64,000 nt of DNA from Shewanella sp. UCD-KL21 (GTDB lineage Bacteria; Pseudomonadota; Gammaproteobacteria; Enterobacterales; Shewanellaceae), in NCBI RefSeq assembly GCF_001957135.1, contig NZ_MPHK01000002.1:18124-82123 (forward strand), in the 5' to 3' direction. Below, one piece after another: positions 57,334-64,000 of this stretch. How positions within the stretch are numbered: the stretch's first letter is position 1; every line of letters begins with the position of its first letter. The notes under the pieces are model-generated. The model was given only the letters and a program-made list of their open reading frames with translations. It ran no database searches and was not told the DNA's origin. A program made the position numbers and the translations under genes.

Positions 57334-59330
57334 TGATTACCCTAAGCGCCCCAATGACTCAGTTACTTAAAAATTGGCAACTACAAGGGTTAATTACCCC
57401 ACTAGATCGTCACTTCGCCCTTGAAATGGCTAACTCTCAGCTCGCTCAAGTTGATGCCAAAGATGACGCTGATAATGAGTTTTTATTATTAATCTGTGCG
57501 CTATTAAGCCAGCAATTATCAAGTCAGCACAGCTGCTTAGTTATCAATAATATCGATCTTGATAATCCGTTTTGCGAGCAAGAGTCCCATTGCAAGTTAA
57601 CAATGACCCACCAGCAACTCAGCGACGCTATCGAAGCATTAACCTGTGTCGGGTCACCTTCTGAAAACCAGCCATTAATTGTTGAACATAACCGGTTGTA
57701 CTTAAATAAGTATTATCACTTTGAAACCCAAGTGGCTGCCCGATTCAACCAGTTGGCACAAGTTAACTTAACTGTTGATACCGCAACGCTAGCGCAATAT
57801 TTGAATGACTTATTCGATGAAAAAACTGATGTAAATAGCACTAGCATCAACTGGCAAAAAGTGGCCACTGCAACGGCGCTAACTAAAGCCTTAGCGGTGA
57901 TTACTGGCGGCCCCGGCACAGGTAAAACCACCACGGTCACCAAGTTATTATTACTGCTGTTAACCCAATCAGCATTAACCATTCGACTGGTGGCACCTAC
58001 GGGTAAAGCCGCAGCGCGATTAAGTGAGTCCATTAAAGCCTCTAAAGCGCGGCTAGTAAATCAAGTTGAGCAAACCGCTAAGCCAGAGCTAATTGATGCG
58101 CTAAGCAAAATTCCTGAAGAGGCCGCTACCCTGCACCGTTTGTTGGGAGTGATCCCTAACTCACACTTATTTAGACACCATAAAGATAACCCTCTTAGGT
58201 TAGATTTATTGGTGGTCGATGAAGCATCAATGGTTGATTTGCCCATGATGCATAAGCTGTTAAGCGCGCTACCTAAAAATGCACGGCTGATATTATTGGG
58301 CGATCAAGACCAGCTGGCATCCGTTGAAGCAGGCGCAGTATTGGCTGATATTTGTGCCGGTTTGAAAGTGACTGCCGATCTTAGTGCTAATGCATCACCA
58401 TGGCAAATGCGCTATTCAGAACAGCAAGCCAACTTATTGCAGCAGTTAACTCAGCAAAATACCAGTCAGTTTATTCATCCTAAACCTATGCTCGGCGACA
58501 ATTTATGTATGCTGATGCACAGCCACCGCTTTAAAGGTGATGGCGGCATTGGCTTGCTGGCCAATGCGGTTAACTATGTCAACATCAACGGCATTCGCCG
58601 TGAGTGGCAGTGCGGCCATCAAGAGTTAACTTGGATAGAGCATCAGCCCGACGCCCAAAGTCTGCCGTTATTGCAATCGGCAGTAGCAGCTTATGCTGAG
58701 TACTTACAAAAAGTGCTCGATAATCAGCATGCTTACTCGCAGCAATTAAGCAGGGTTTATGGCGCAGAAGAGATTATTGATACCTTCAATAAATTCCGCA
58801 TTCTATGTGCCATGCGCTCAGGTGAATTTGGCGTTGATGGCATGAACCTCGCCATCACTAATGTACTTAAACAAAACCATTGGATAAAACCCACTCAAGA
58901 ATTTTACCTTGGCAGACCGATTATCATTCAAAGCAATGATTACAATTTAGGCTTGTTTAACGGTGATATTGGTTTGATATTGCAAGATGAGCAAAAGCCT
59001 GAAAAATTAATGGCCTACTTCGTTAAAGCCGATGGCAGCTTGTTAAAAGTACAACCTGCAAGGCTACCCAATCACGACAGTTGCTTTGCGATGACCGTAC
59101 ATAAAAGCCAAGGCAGCGAGTTTGAAAAAGTCGCCTTTGTGTTACCACAAAAACCCAGTAACGCCCAATGGCAGCTGCTGACTAAAGAGTTGGTTTATAC
59201 CGCTATCACCCGCGCTAAAGAGCATTTTATTTGCTTAGGCACACCTTATGTATTTGAGCGTGCCAGCAAACAGGTAACCTCACGCGCATCAGGCTTAGCG
59301 CTGAGGTTATGGGAAGAGGATAACGAGTAG
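57333..59330 (+). CDS. recD: Exodeoxyribonuclease V subunit alpha RecD
   Basis: RecD is the fast 5'-3' helicase of RecBCD and regulates Chi response. The 665-residue product has Walker A ITGGPGTGKTTT (about 189-200), motif II LLVVDEASMVD, and C-terminal motifs MTVHKSQGSEFEKV and VYTAITRAKEHF. Its start overlaps the recB stop by one base. Length is somewhat above E. coli (608). Confidence 0.96.
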   Translation: MITLSAPMTQLLKNWQLQGLITPLDRHFALEMANSQLAQVDAKDDADNEFLLLICALLSQQLSSQHSCLVINNIDLDNPFCEQESHCKLTMTHQQLSDAIEALTCVGSPSENQPLIVEHNRLYLNKYYHFETQVAARFNQLAQVNLTVDTATLAQYLNDLFDEKTDVNSTSINWQKVATATALTKALAVITGGPGTGKTTTVTKLLLLLLTQSALTIRLVAPTGKAAARLSESIKASKARLVNQVEQTAKPELIDALSKIPEEAATLHRLLGVIPNSHLFRHHKDNPLRLDLLVVDEASMVDLPMMHKLLSALPKNARLILLGDQDQLASVEAGAVLADICAGLKVTADLSANASPWQMRYSEQQANLLQQLTQQNTSQFIHPKPMLGDNLCMLMHSHRFKGDGGIGLLANAVNYVNINGIRREWQCGHQELTWIEHQPDAQSLPLLQSAVAAYAEYLQKVLDNQHAYSQQLSRVYGAEEIIDTFNKFRILCAMRSGEFGVDGMNLAITNVLKQNHWIKPTQEFYLGRPIIIQSNDYNLGLFNGDIGLILQDEQKPEKLMAYFVKADGSLLKVQPARLPNHDSCFAMTVHKSQGSEFEKVAFVLPQKPSNAQWQLLTKELVYTAITRAKEHFICLGTPYVFERASKQVTSRASGLALRLWEEDNE

Positions 59331-59468
59331 TTGGTATTTTAAACTACGGGGGCTGCCGCCAAGCAATTGGTCAAATTGAGAGAGCTAGAAATGTAACTTT
59401 TTTGATGTTTTTCCATAAAGCAGCTAAGTTAGTTTCTATCAGTTAATTCATAGAAACAAGGAAGTATA

Positions 59469-59846
59469 ATGGATCTAGAAAATAGTTTAGACCAAGCAGA
59501 TAAGGCAATAAATGACCCCAACCCGCCTAGATGGCAAAAGATAGGTAAAGAAAACTATAACCTAGTTCTCAATCGATTCAGTCCAGGGCATGAATTTAAA
59601 ATTGCGCCGCTACATAAGGAAGACTTTGACAACGCTGCATTTATTGTAACCCATATCACTAATGATAAAATATCCACTGTGATTGATTATAACGGCGAAC
59701 TTATAAGTGTTTCAGTCGCGTTCAATGATCTGGCTTGTGACTCACAAACGACTCCCTCAACGGGCAAAACCTCTAAGCCTGTTTTAAGTTCTTCAGCTGG
59801 AAAGGATAGGTTTGAATGCGTCGTATTTTTAAAGCGAACAGGCTAG
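59469..59846 (+). CDS. Hypothetical protein downstream of recBCD
   Basis: The 125-residue product (MDLENSLDQADKAINDPNPP) is soluble-looking, with no signal peptide or transmembrane segment and no motif that I recognise. The middle part (about 35-90) has beta-like alternation and the tail is Ser/Thr-rich before a final FECVVFLKRTG. AAGGA lies 6 nt before the ATG, a good ribosome binding site, so it is likely to be real. Its leader resembles that of the YidC-like gene (CAAGGAAGT, then ATGGAT). It lies 138 bp after recD, so it is not clearly part of that operon. Confidence 0.65.
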   Translation: MDLENSLDQADKAINDPNPPRWQKIGKENYNLVLNRFSPGHEFKIAPLHKEDFDNAAFIVTHITNDKISTVIDYNGELISVSVAFNDLACDSQTTPSTGKTSKPVLSSSAGKDRFECVVFLKRTG

Positions 59847-59880
59847 TATCATCGAACCGATAATCTTTAAAAACTTAAAC

Positions 59881-59909
59881 TGGCAGTTATCCCGTTAAGA
59901 TAACTGCCA
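59881..59909 (-). terminator. Terminator-like hairpin after prpF
   Basis: An 11-bp perfect stem TGGCAGTTATC/GATAACTGCCA with a 7-nt loop lies 20 bp past the prpF stop on the minus strand. It is followed there by GTTTAAGTTTTT, a broken T-run. It may also end the hypothetical gene on the plus strand. Confidence 0.6.
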
Positions 59910-59929
59910 AATCAACCCCTAAAAACAAC

Positions 59930-61123
59930 CTAAAAACTATCCCCAGGTATTCTTACCCAACCTTCCATAAGCACTCTAGCGCTGCGGCTCATGCTGGCTT
60001 TATTCACCTGCCAGCTACCATTGGATAATGTCGCTTCTGCGCCCACTTTTAGAGTACCTGATGGATGACCAAACACCACTGAAGTACGTGCTTGTCCACC
60101 AGTGGCAAGATTGACTAGCGAGCCTTCAACGGCAGCAGCCGTGCCTATTGCTACCGCAGCGGTACCCATCATGGCATGGTGCAGTTTACCCATTGATAAT
60201 GCCCGCACTTGTAAGTCAATATCAGTGGCCGATATCGCTTTACCACTTGATGAGTTGTATGCACTTGGCGGCGACACAAAGGCAATCTTGGGCGTGTGTT
60301 GGCGCGCTGCGGCTTCATCAATATGTTTAATTAACCCCATTTGCACTGCGCCATGGGCACGTAAGCTTTCGAAAAATGCTAATGCGCTATCATCATTGTT
60401 TATGTCATCTTGAAGCTCATTTCCCACATAACCAATGTCGGCAGCATTAACAAATATCGTTGGAATACCTGCATTAATCATAGTGGCCTTAATAGATGGG
60501 ATCCCTTTTGCGGTGAGCTCTGGCACAACTAAATCATCCACTACATTGCCAGTTGGGAACATAGCAGCATCAGCGTCAGCTGGAGCCAAAAACTCTACCA
60601 GCACTTCGGCTGCAGGAAAGGTCACCCCGTCTAATTCAAAATCACCGGTCTCTTGCACTGCGCCGTTAGCCATTGGCACGTGCGCAATTATGGTTTTACG
60701 GATATTGGCCTGCCATATACGCACTACCGCAATACCATTTTCAGGTACGCGGCTACTGTCAACTAAGCCATTGGATATGGCAAATGAACCCACAGCCGCC
60801 GTTAAATTACCGCAATTACCACTCCAATCAACAAAGGGTTTATCAATGGCCACTTGGCCAAAAAGGTAATCCACATCGTGATCGGCTTGGGTGCTTTTAG
60901 ACAGTATTACCGTTTTGCTGGTACTAGAAGTCGCGCCGCCCATACCATCATTTTGCTTACCATAAGGATCAGGACTGCCAATGACTCTAAGCAGCATGGC
61001 ATCGCGGGCATCACCAGCCACTTGAGCGGATTTAGGTAAATCAGTTAGATTGAAAAACACCCCTTTACTGGTGCCACCACGCATATAGGTTGCTGGAATT
61101 TTTATTTGTGGAATATGAGACAT
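59930..61123 (-). CDS. prpF: 2-methylaconitate isomerase PrpF
   Basis: PrpF isomerises 2-methyl-trans-aconitate, made by AcnD, to the cis isomer so that aconitase can complete the 2-methylcitrate cycle for propionate. The ATG at 61123 gives 397 residues (MSHIPQIKIPATYMRGGTSKG), with AGGA 6 nt upstream; the codon before it is also ATG but too close. The N-terminal MRGGTSKGVFF motif is diagnostic. It follows acnD on the same strand with a hairpin between them. Confidence 0.97.
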   Translation of the reverse strand: MSHIPQIKIPATYMRGGTSKGVFFNLTDLPKSAQVAGDARDAMLLRVIGSPDPYGKQNDGMGGATSSTSKTVILSKSTQADHDVDYLFGQVAIDKPFVDWSGNCGNLTAAVGSFAISNGLVDSSRVPENGIAVVRIWQANIRKTIIAHVPMANGAVQETGDFELDGVTFPAAEVLVEFLAPADADAAMFPTGNVVDDLVVPELTAKGIPSIKATMINAGIPTIFVNAADIGYVGNELQDDINNDDSALAFFESLRAHGAVQMGLIKHIDEAAARQHTPKIAFVSPPSAYNSSSGKAISATDIDLQVRALSMGKLHHAMMGTAAVAIGTAAAVEGSLVNLATGGQARTSVVFGHPSGTLKVGAEATLSNGSWQVNKASMSRSARVLMEGWVRIPGDSF

Positions 61124-61140
61124 CATGTTTCCTAAAATCA

Positions 61141-61177
61141 ATCAGCACAATGAGTGAGAGGCGCTCATTGTGCTGAT
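61141..61177 (-). other. Strong hairpin between acnD and prpF
   Basis: A 14-bp perfect stem (ATCAGCACAATGAG with CTCATTGTGCTGAT) with a 9-nt loop ends 8 nt before the prpF ribosome binding site. No T-run follows, so it is more likely an mRNA processing or stability element than a terminator. Confidence 0.65.
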
Positions 61178-61212
61178 GTTTGTTAAATTTAACGCAGCTA
61201 TAATTACTTATG

Positions 61213-61257
61213 ACTAATCGCTAGTCACTAATCATCACTAATCACTAAAAACTAATG
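61213..61257. repeat. 7-bp repeat at the 3' end of acnD
   Basis: ACTAATC-type heptamers occur about six times (ACTAATC, GCTAGTC, ACTAATC, ACTAATC, ACTAAAA, ACTAATG), one interrupted by ATC. The last overlaps the acnD stop codon. Confidence 0.6.
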
Positions 61258-63867
61258 GCTGGCCTCTAAAAAGTCTTGTGCAAAGCGCTGTAAAATACCG
61301 CCCGCTTCATAGATAGACACTTCTTCAGCCGTATCTAATCGACACTTAACAGGGACAGTTATTTGTTCACCATTATGACGCGTGATGATAACCGTGAGTG
61401 CAGCGCCTGGAGTACGTTCACCAATCACATCATAGGTTTCTGTACCGTCAATTTGATAGGTATGACGATTATCGCCATTGGTAAATTCAAGCGGTAAAAC
61501 GCCCATGCCAACAAGGTTAGTACGATGAATACGCTCAAAGCCTTCAGCAACAATGACTTCAACACCTGCTAAACGCACGCCTTTGGCAGCCCAGTCACGA
61601 CTTGAACCTTGACCATAATCAGCACCTGCAATAATGATAAGCGGCTGTTTACGTTCCATGTAGGTTTCAATCGCTTCCCACATGCGCGACTCTTGCCCTT
61701 CTGGCTCTATTCGAGCATAAGAACCTTGCTTAATCATTGGCTTGCCGTCTTTACCTAAGGTGGTCACCATTTCATTAAACAGTTTAGGGTTAGCAAATGT
61801 GGCGCGCTGGGCGGTTAAATGATCGCCGCGATGGGTGGCATATGAGTTGAAGTCAACTTCAGGCAAGCCCATTTTATCAAGATAAGCACCTGCAGCACTA
61901 TCAAGCATAATCGCGTTTGATGGTGATAAATGATCGGTAGTGATGTTGTCACCTAATACCGCTAATGGACGCATGCCTTTCATCTTACGCTCACCCGCTA
62001 ATGCACCTTCCCAATAAGGAGGTCGACGGATATAGGTACTCTGAGGACGCCAATCATACTGTGGATCAATCTTTGCTGAAGAGCCGCTGCCGTATTCCAC
62101 TTTGACATCAAACATTGGCTCATACACTTTACGGAACTGCTCAGGCTTAACGCTAGCAGCGATAACCGCATCAATTTCAGCATCTGATGGCCAGATATCT
62201 TTAAGTCTGATGTCATTACCTTGTTGATCCTTGCCTAAGATATCTTTTTCAATATCAAAACGAATGGTGCCAGCAATAGCGTAAGCAACCACCAGTGGCG
62301 GCGATGCTAAAAACGCTTGTTTAGCGTAAGGATGAATACGACCATCAAAGTTACGGTTACCCGATAACACTGCGGTGGTGTAAAGGTCGCGATCAATCAC
62401 TTCTTTTTGAATAACAGGGTCAAGTGCGCCACTCATACCATTACAGGTGGTACAGGCAAAACCGACAATACCAAAGCCTAACGCTTCAAGTTCGGTTAAT
62501 AAATTGGCATCTTCAAGATACAGTTGCACTGCTTTTGAACCTGGGGCTAATGAAGTTTTAACCCAAGGTTTACGTGTCAGCTCCTTGGCATTGGCATTAC
62601 GAGCGATTAAGCCTGCGGCAATCACATTGCGTGGGTTAGACGTGTTAGTACAACTGGTAATAGCGGCAATAATACAAGCGCCATCAGGCATTAAGCCCTC
62701 TTCATTCTCAACAATACCGCTAATGCCTTTAACGGCTAAATCACTAGTCGATACGCGGCGATGTGGGTTTGAAGGACCTGCAATGTTACGTCCAACACTG
62801 GATAAGTCAAAACGCAGCACGCGTTCATATTCTGCATTAACTAAGGTGTCAGCCCATAAACCGTTTTGTTTGGCGTAAGTCTCAACTAACTCAACTTGTT
62901 TATCGTCACGGCCAGTCAGTTTTAAGTAATCAATGGTTTTATCATCGATATAAAACATCGCTGCTGTAGCGCCAAATTCTGGCGTCATATTCGAAATAGT
63001 AGCGCGATCGCCCAAGGTCAGATTAGCCGCACCTTCACCATAAAACTCAAGGTAAGTTGATACCACTTTTTGTTCGCGTAAAAACTCGGTAATCGCCAAC
63101 ACAATATCTGTTGCAGTAATGCCTGATTGACGCTCGCCGACCAGCTCAACACCGACAATATCAGGCAGACGCATATAAGACGGACGACCTAGCATCACGC
63201 TTTCAGCTTCGAGTCCACCAACACCAATAGCGATAACGCCTAAAGCATCAACATGGGGCGTATGACTATCCGTGCCCACTAAGGTATCAGGAAATGCCAC
63301 GCCTTCACGGGCTTGCACTACTGGCGACATTTTCTCTAAATTAATTTGATGCATGATGCCGTTGCCGGGCTGGATCACATCAATATTTTTAAAGGCTGTT
63401 TTAGTCCAGTTAATAAAATGAAATCTGTCTTCATTACGTCGGTCTTCAATGGCGCGGTTTTTTTCAAAGGCATCTTTTTCAAAACCTGCATGTTCGACAG
63501 CCAGTGAATGATCGACAATCAACTGCGTTGGCACTACTGGATTCACTTTTGATGGGTCGCCGCCTTTTTCAGCGATAGCATCACGCAAACCCGCTAAATC
63601 AACTAATGCAGTTTGACCAAGAATGTCGTGACAAACAACGCGGGCTGGAAACCAAGGAAAATCGAGATCTCGCTTACGTTCAATAATTTGTTTTAAGCAA
63701 TCTGTTAGCGTCTCAGGTGGGCAACGACGCACAAGGTTCTCGGCATAGACGCGAGAGCTATATGGCAGTTTGTCGAATGCGCCAGCTTGGATATCATCAA
63801 CAGCAGCTTTGGTATCAAAGTAATCAAGCTCTGTACCTGGTAACGGTTTTCTATAATTTGAATTCAT
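61252..63867 (-). CDS. acnD: Fe/S-dependent 2-methylcitrate dehydratase AcnD
   Basis: AcnD dehydrates 2-methylcitrate to 2-methyl-trans-aconitate and needs PrpF to continue the pathway. The start at 63867 (MNSNYRKPLPGTELDYFD) gives 871 residues; an earlier ATG 5 codons upstream is possible, and neither has a strong ribosome binding site (GGA at 7 nt for the chosen one). The 4Fe-4S ligands are C406 in TSCTNTSNP and C472/C475 in ACTTCNGMSG. Catalytic aconitase segments such as GSSRDWAAKG are present. prpC, prpB and the regulator presumably lie beyond the right edge. Confidence 0.97.
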   Translation of the reverse strand: MNSNYRKPLPGTELDYFDTKAAVDDIQAGAFDKLPYSSRVYAENLVRRCPPETLTDCLKQIIERKRDLDFPWFPARVVCHDILGQTALVDLAGLRDAIAEKGGDPSKVNPVVPTQLIVDHSLAVEHAGFEKDAFEKNRAIEDRRNEDRFHFINWTKTAFKNIDVIQPGNGIMHQINLEKMSPVVQAREGVAFPDTLVGTDSHTPHVDALGVIAIGVGGLEAESVMLGRPSYMRLPDIVGVELVGERQSGITATDIVLAITEFLREQKVVSTYLEFYGEGAANLTLGDRATISNMTPEFGATAAMFYIDDKTIDYLKLTGRDDKQVELVETYAKQNGLWADTLVNAEYERVLRFDLSSVGRNIAGPSNPHRRVSTSDLAVKGISGIVENEEGLMPDGACIIAAITSCTNTSNPRNVIAAGLIARNANAKELTRKPWVKTSLAPGSKAVQLYLEDANLLTELEALGFGIVGFACTTCNGMSGALDPVIQKEVIDRDLYTTAVLSGNRNFDGRIHPYAKQAFLASPPLVVAYAIAGTIRFDIEKDILGKDQQGNDIRLKDIWPSDAEIDAVIAASVKPEQFRKVYEPMFDVKVEYGSGSSAKIDPQYDWRPQSTYIRRPPYWEGALAGERKMKGMRPLAVLGDNITTDHLSPSNAIMLDSAAGAYLDKMGLPEVDFNSYATHRGDHLTAQRATFANPKLFNEMVTTLGKDGKPMIKQGSYARIEPEGQESRMWEAIETYMERKQPLIIIAGADYGQGSSRDWAAKGVRLAGVEVIVAEGFERIHRTNLVGMGVLPLEFTNGDNRHTYQIDGTETYDVIGERTPGAALTVIITRHNGEQITVPVKCRLDTAEEVSIYEAGGILQRFAQDFLEASH

Positions 63868-63930
63868 AACCCAATCCATCAAGTTTGGTAATTGTTAGCT
63901 AGTTTGCAATTTGCATGTTCAATAAGGTCT

Positions 63931-63964
63931 GAAAAACAAAAGGCTGACCCATTGGCCAGCCTTT
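63931..63964 (-). terminator. Terminator of the gene upstream of acnD (outside the window)
   Basis: On the minus strand CAGCCTTT/AAAGGCTG, read from the other side, forms an 8-bp stem with an inner CC/GG pair and loop CATT-type bases, followed by TTTTGTTTTTC. It would end or attenuate transcription arriving from a gene to the right, probably prpC. Confidence 0.65.
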
Positions 63965-64000
63965 GACTGTTTATCTTTGGCTAATTGGCGTTACTGTGCG

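Overview
The window looks like a chromosomal segment of a marine gammaproteobacterium, most probably Shewanella. The reasons are the gene families present (MotY beside RNase T, AcnD/PrpF for the 2-methylcitrate cycle, MsrPQ, a YejK/YejL/YejM group, a full ybgC-tolQRAB-pal-cpoB operon followed by a tRNA-Lys array) and a moderately AT-rich base composition. Almost all of it is ordinary core genome with intact genes. No prophage, insertion sequence, rRNA operon or CRISPR array was seen.

Layout. 1-903: four identical tRNA-Lys(TTT) genes and two degenerate partial copies on the minus strand, with their own promoter. 904-6038: the Tol-Pal envelope operon (minus). 6321-8495: a prolyl oligopeptidase lipoprotein. 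8833-9042: a strong candidate small RNA (promoter, three hairpins, terminator). 9133-10846: divergent motY and rnt. 10972-17043: a 2-Cys peroxiredoxin, a Na+/H+ antiporter-family protein, upp, purMN and cysB. 17330-21024: a membrane-anchored unknown protein and topA. 21371-27972: astB, an Ig-like repeat lipoprotein, a dicarboxylate/glutamate symporter and a LysE-type exporter. 28063-32168: a PhoPQ-like two-component system, a 2OG-Fe(II) oxygenase and an HD-GYP phosphodiesterase. 32268-36795: corA, yejK, yejL, yejM. 36995-37071: tRNA-Pro(GGG). 37459-43417: a small membrane protein, msrPQ, rmuC, slt. 43669-47791: a MoxR / DUF58 / transglutaminase triad. 47792-49524: the one clearly accessory stretch, with palindromes, a duplicated ~300 bp element and a divergent YidC-like gene behind two identical operator-like palindromes. 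49727-59330: recC-recB-recD in overlapping order. 59469-59846: an orphan gene. 59930-63867: prpF and acnD; prpC/prpB presumably lie beyond the right edge.

How the genes work together. Tol-Pal, Slt, YejM and the transglutaminase triad serve the cell envelope. RecBCD, TopA, RNase T, RmuC and YejK act on nucleic acids. PurMN and Upp supply purine and pyrimidine nucleotides. AcnD/PrpF oxidise propionate and AstB degrades arginine. The peroxiredoxin and MsrPQ handle oxidative damage. The best places for new biology are the candidate small RNA near 8.9 kb, the palindrome and duplicated-element region with the YidC paralogue near 48-49.5 kb, and the partial tRNA copies at the left edge.
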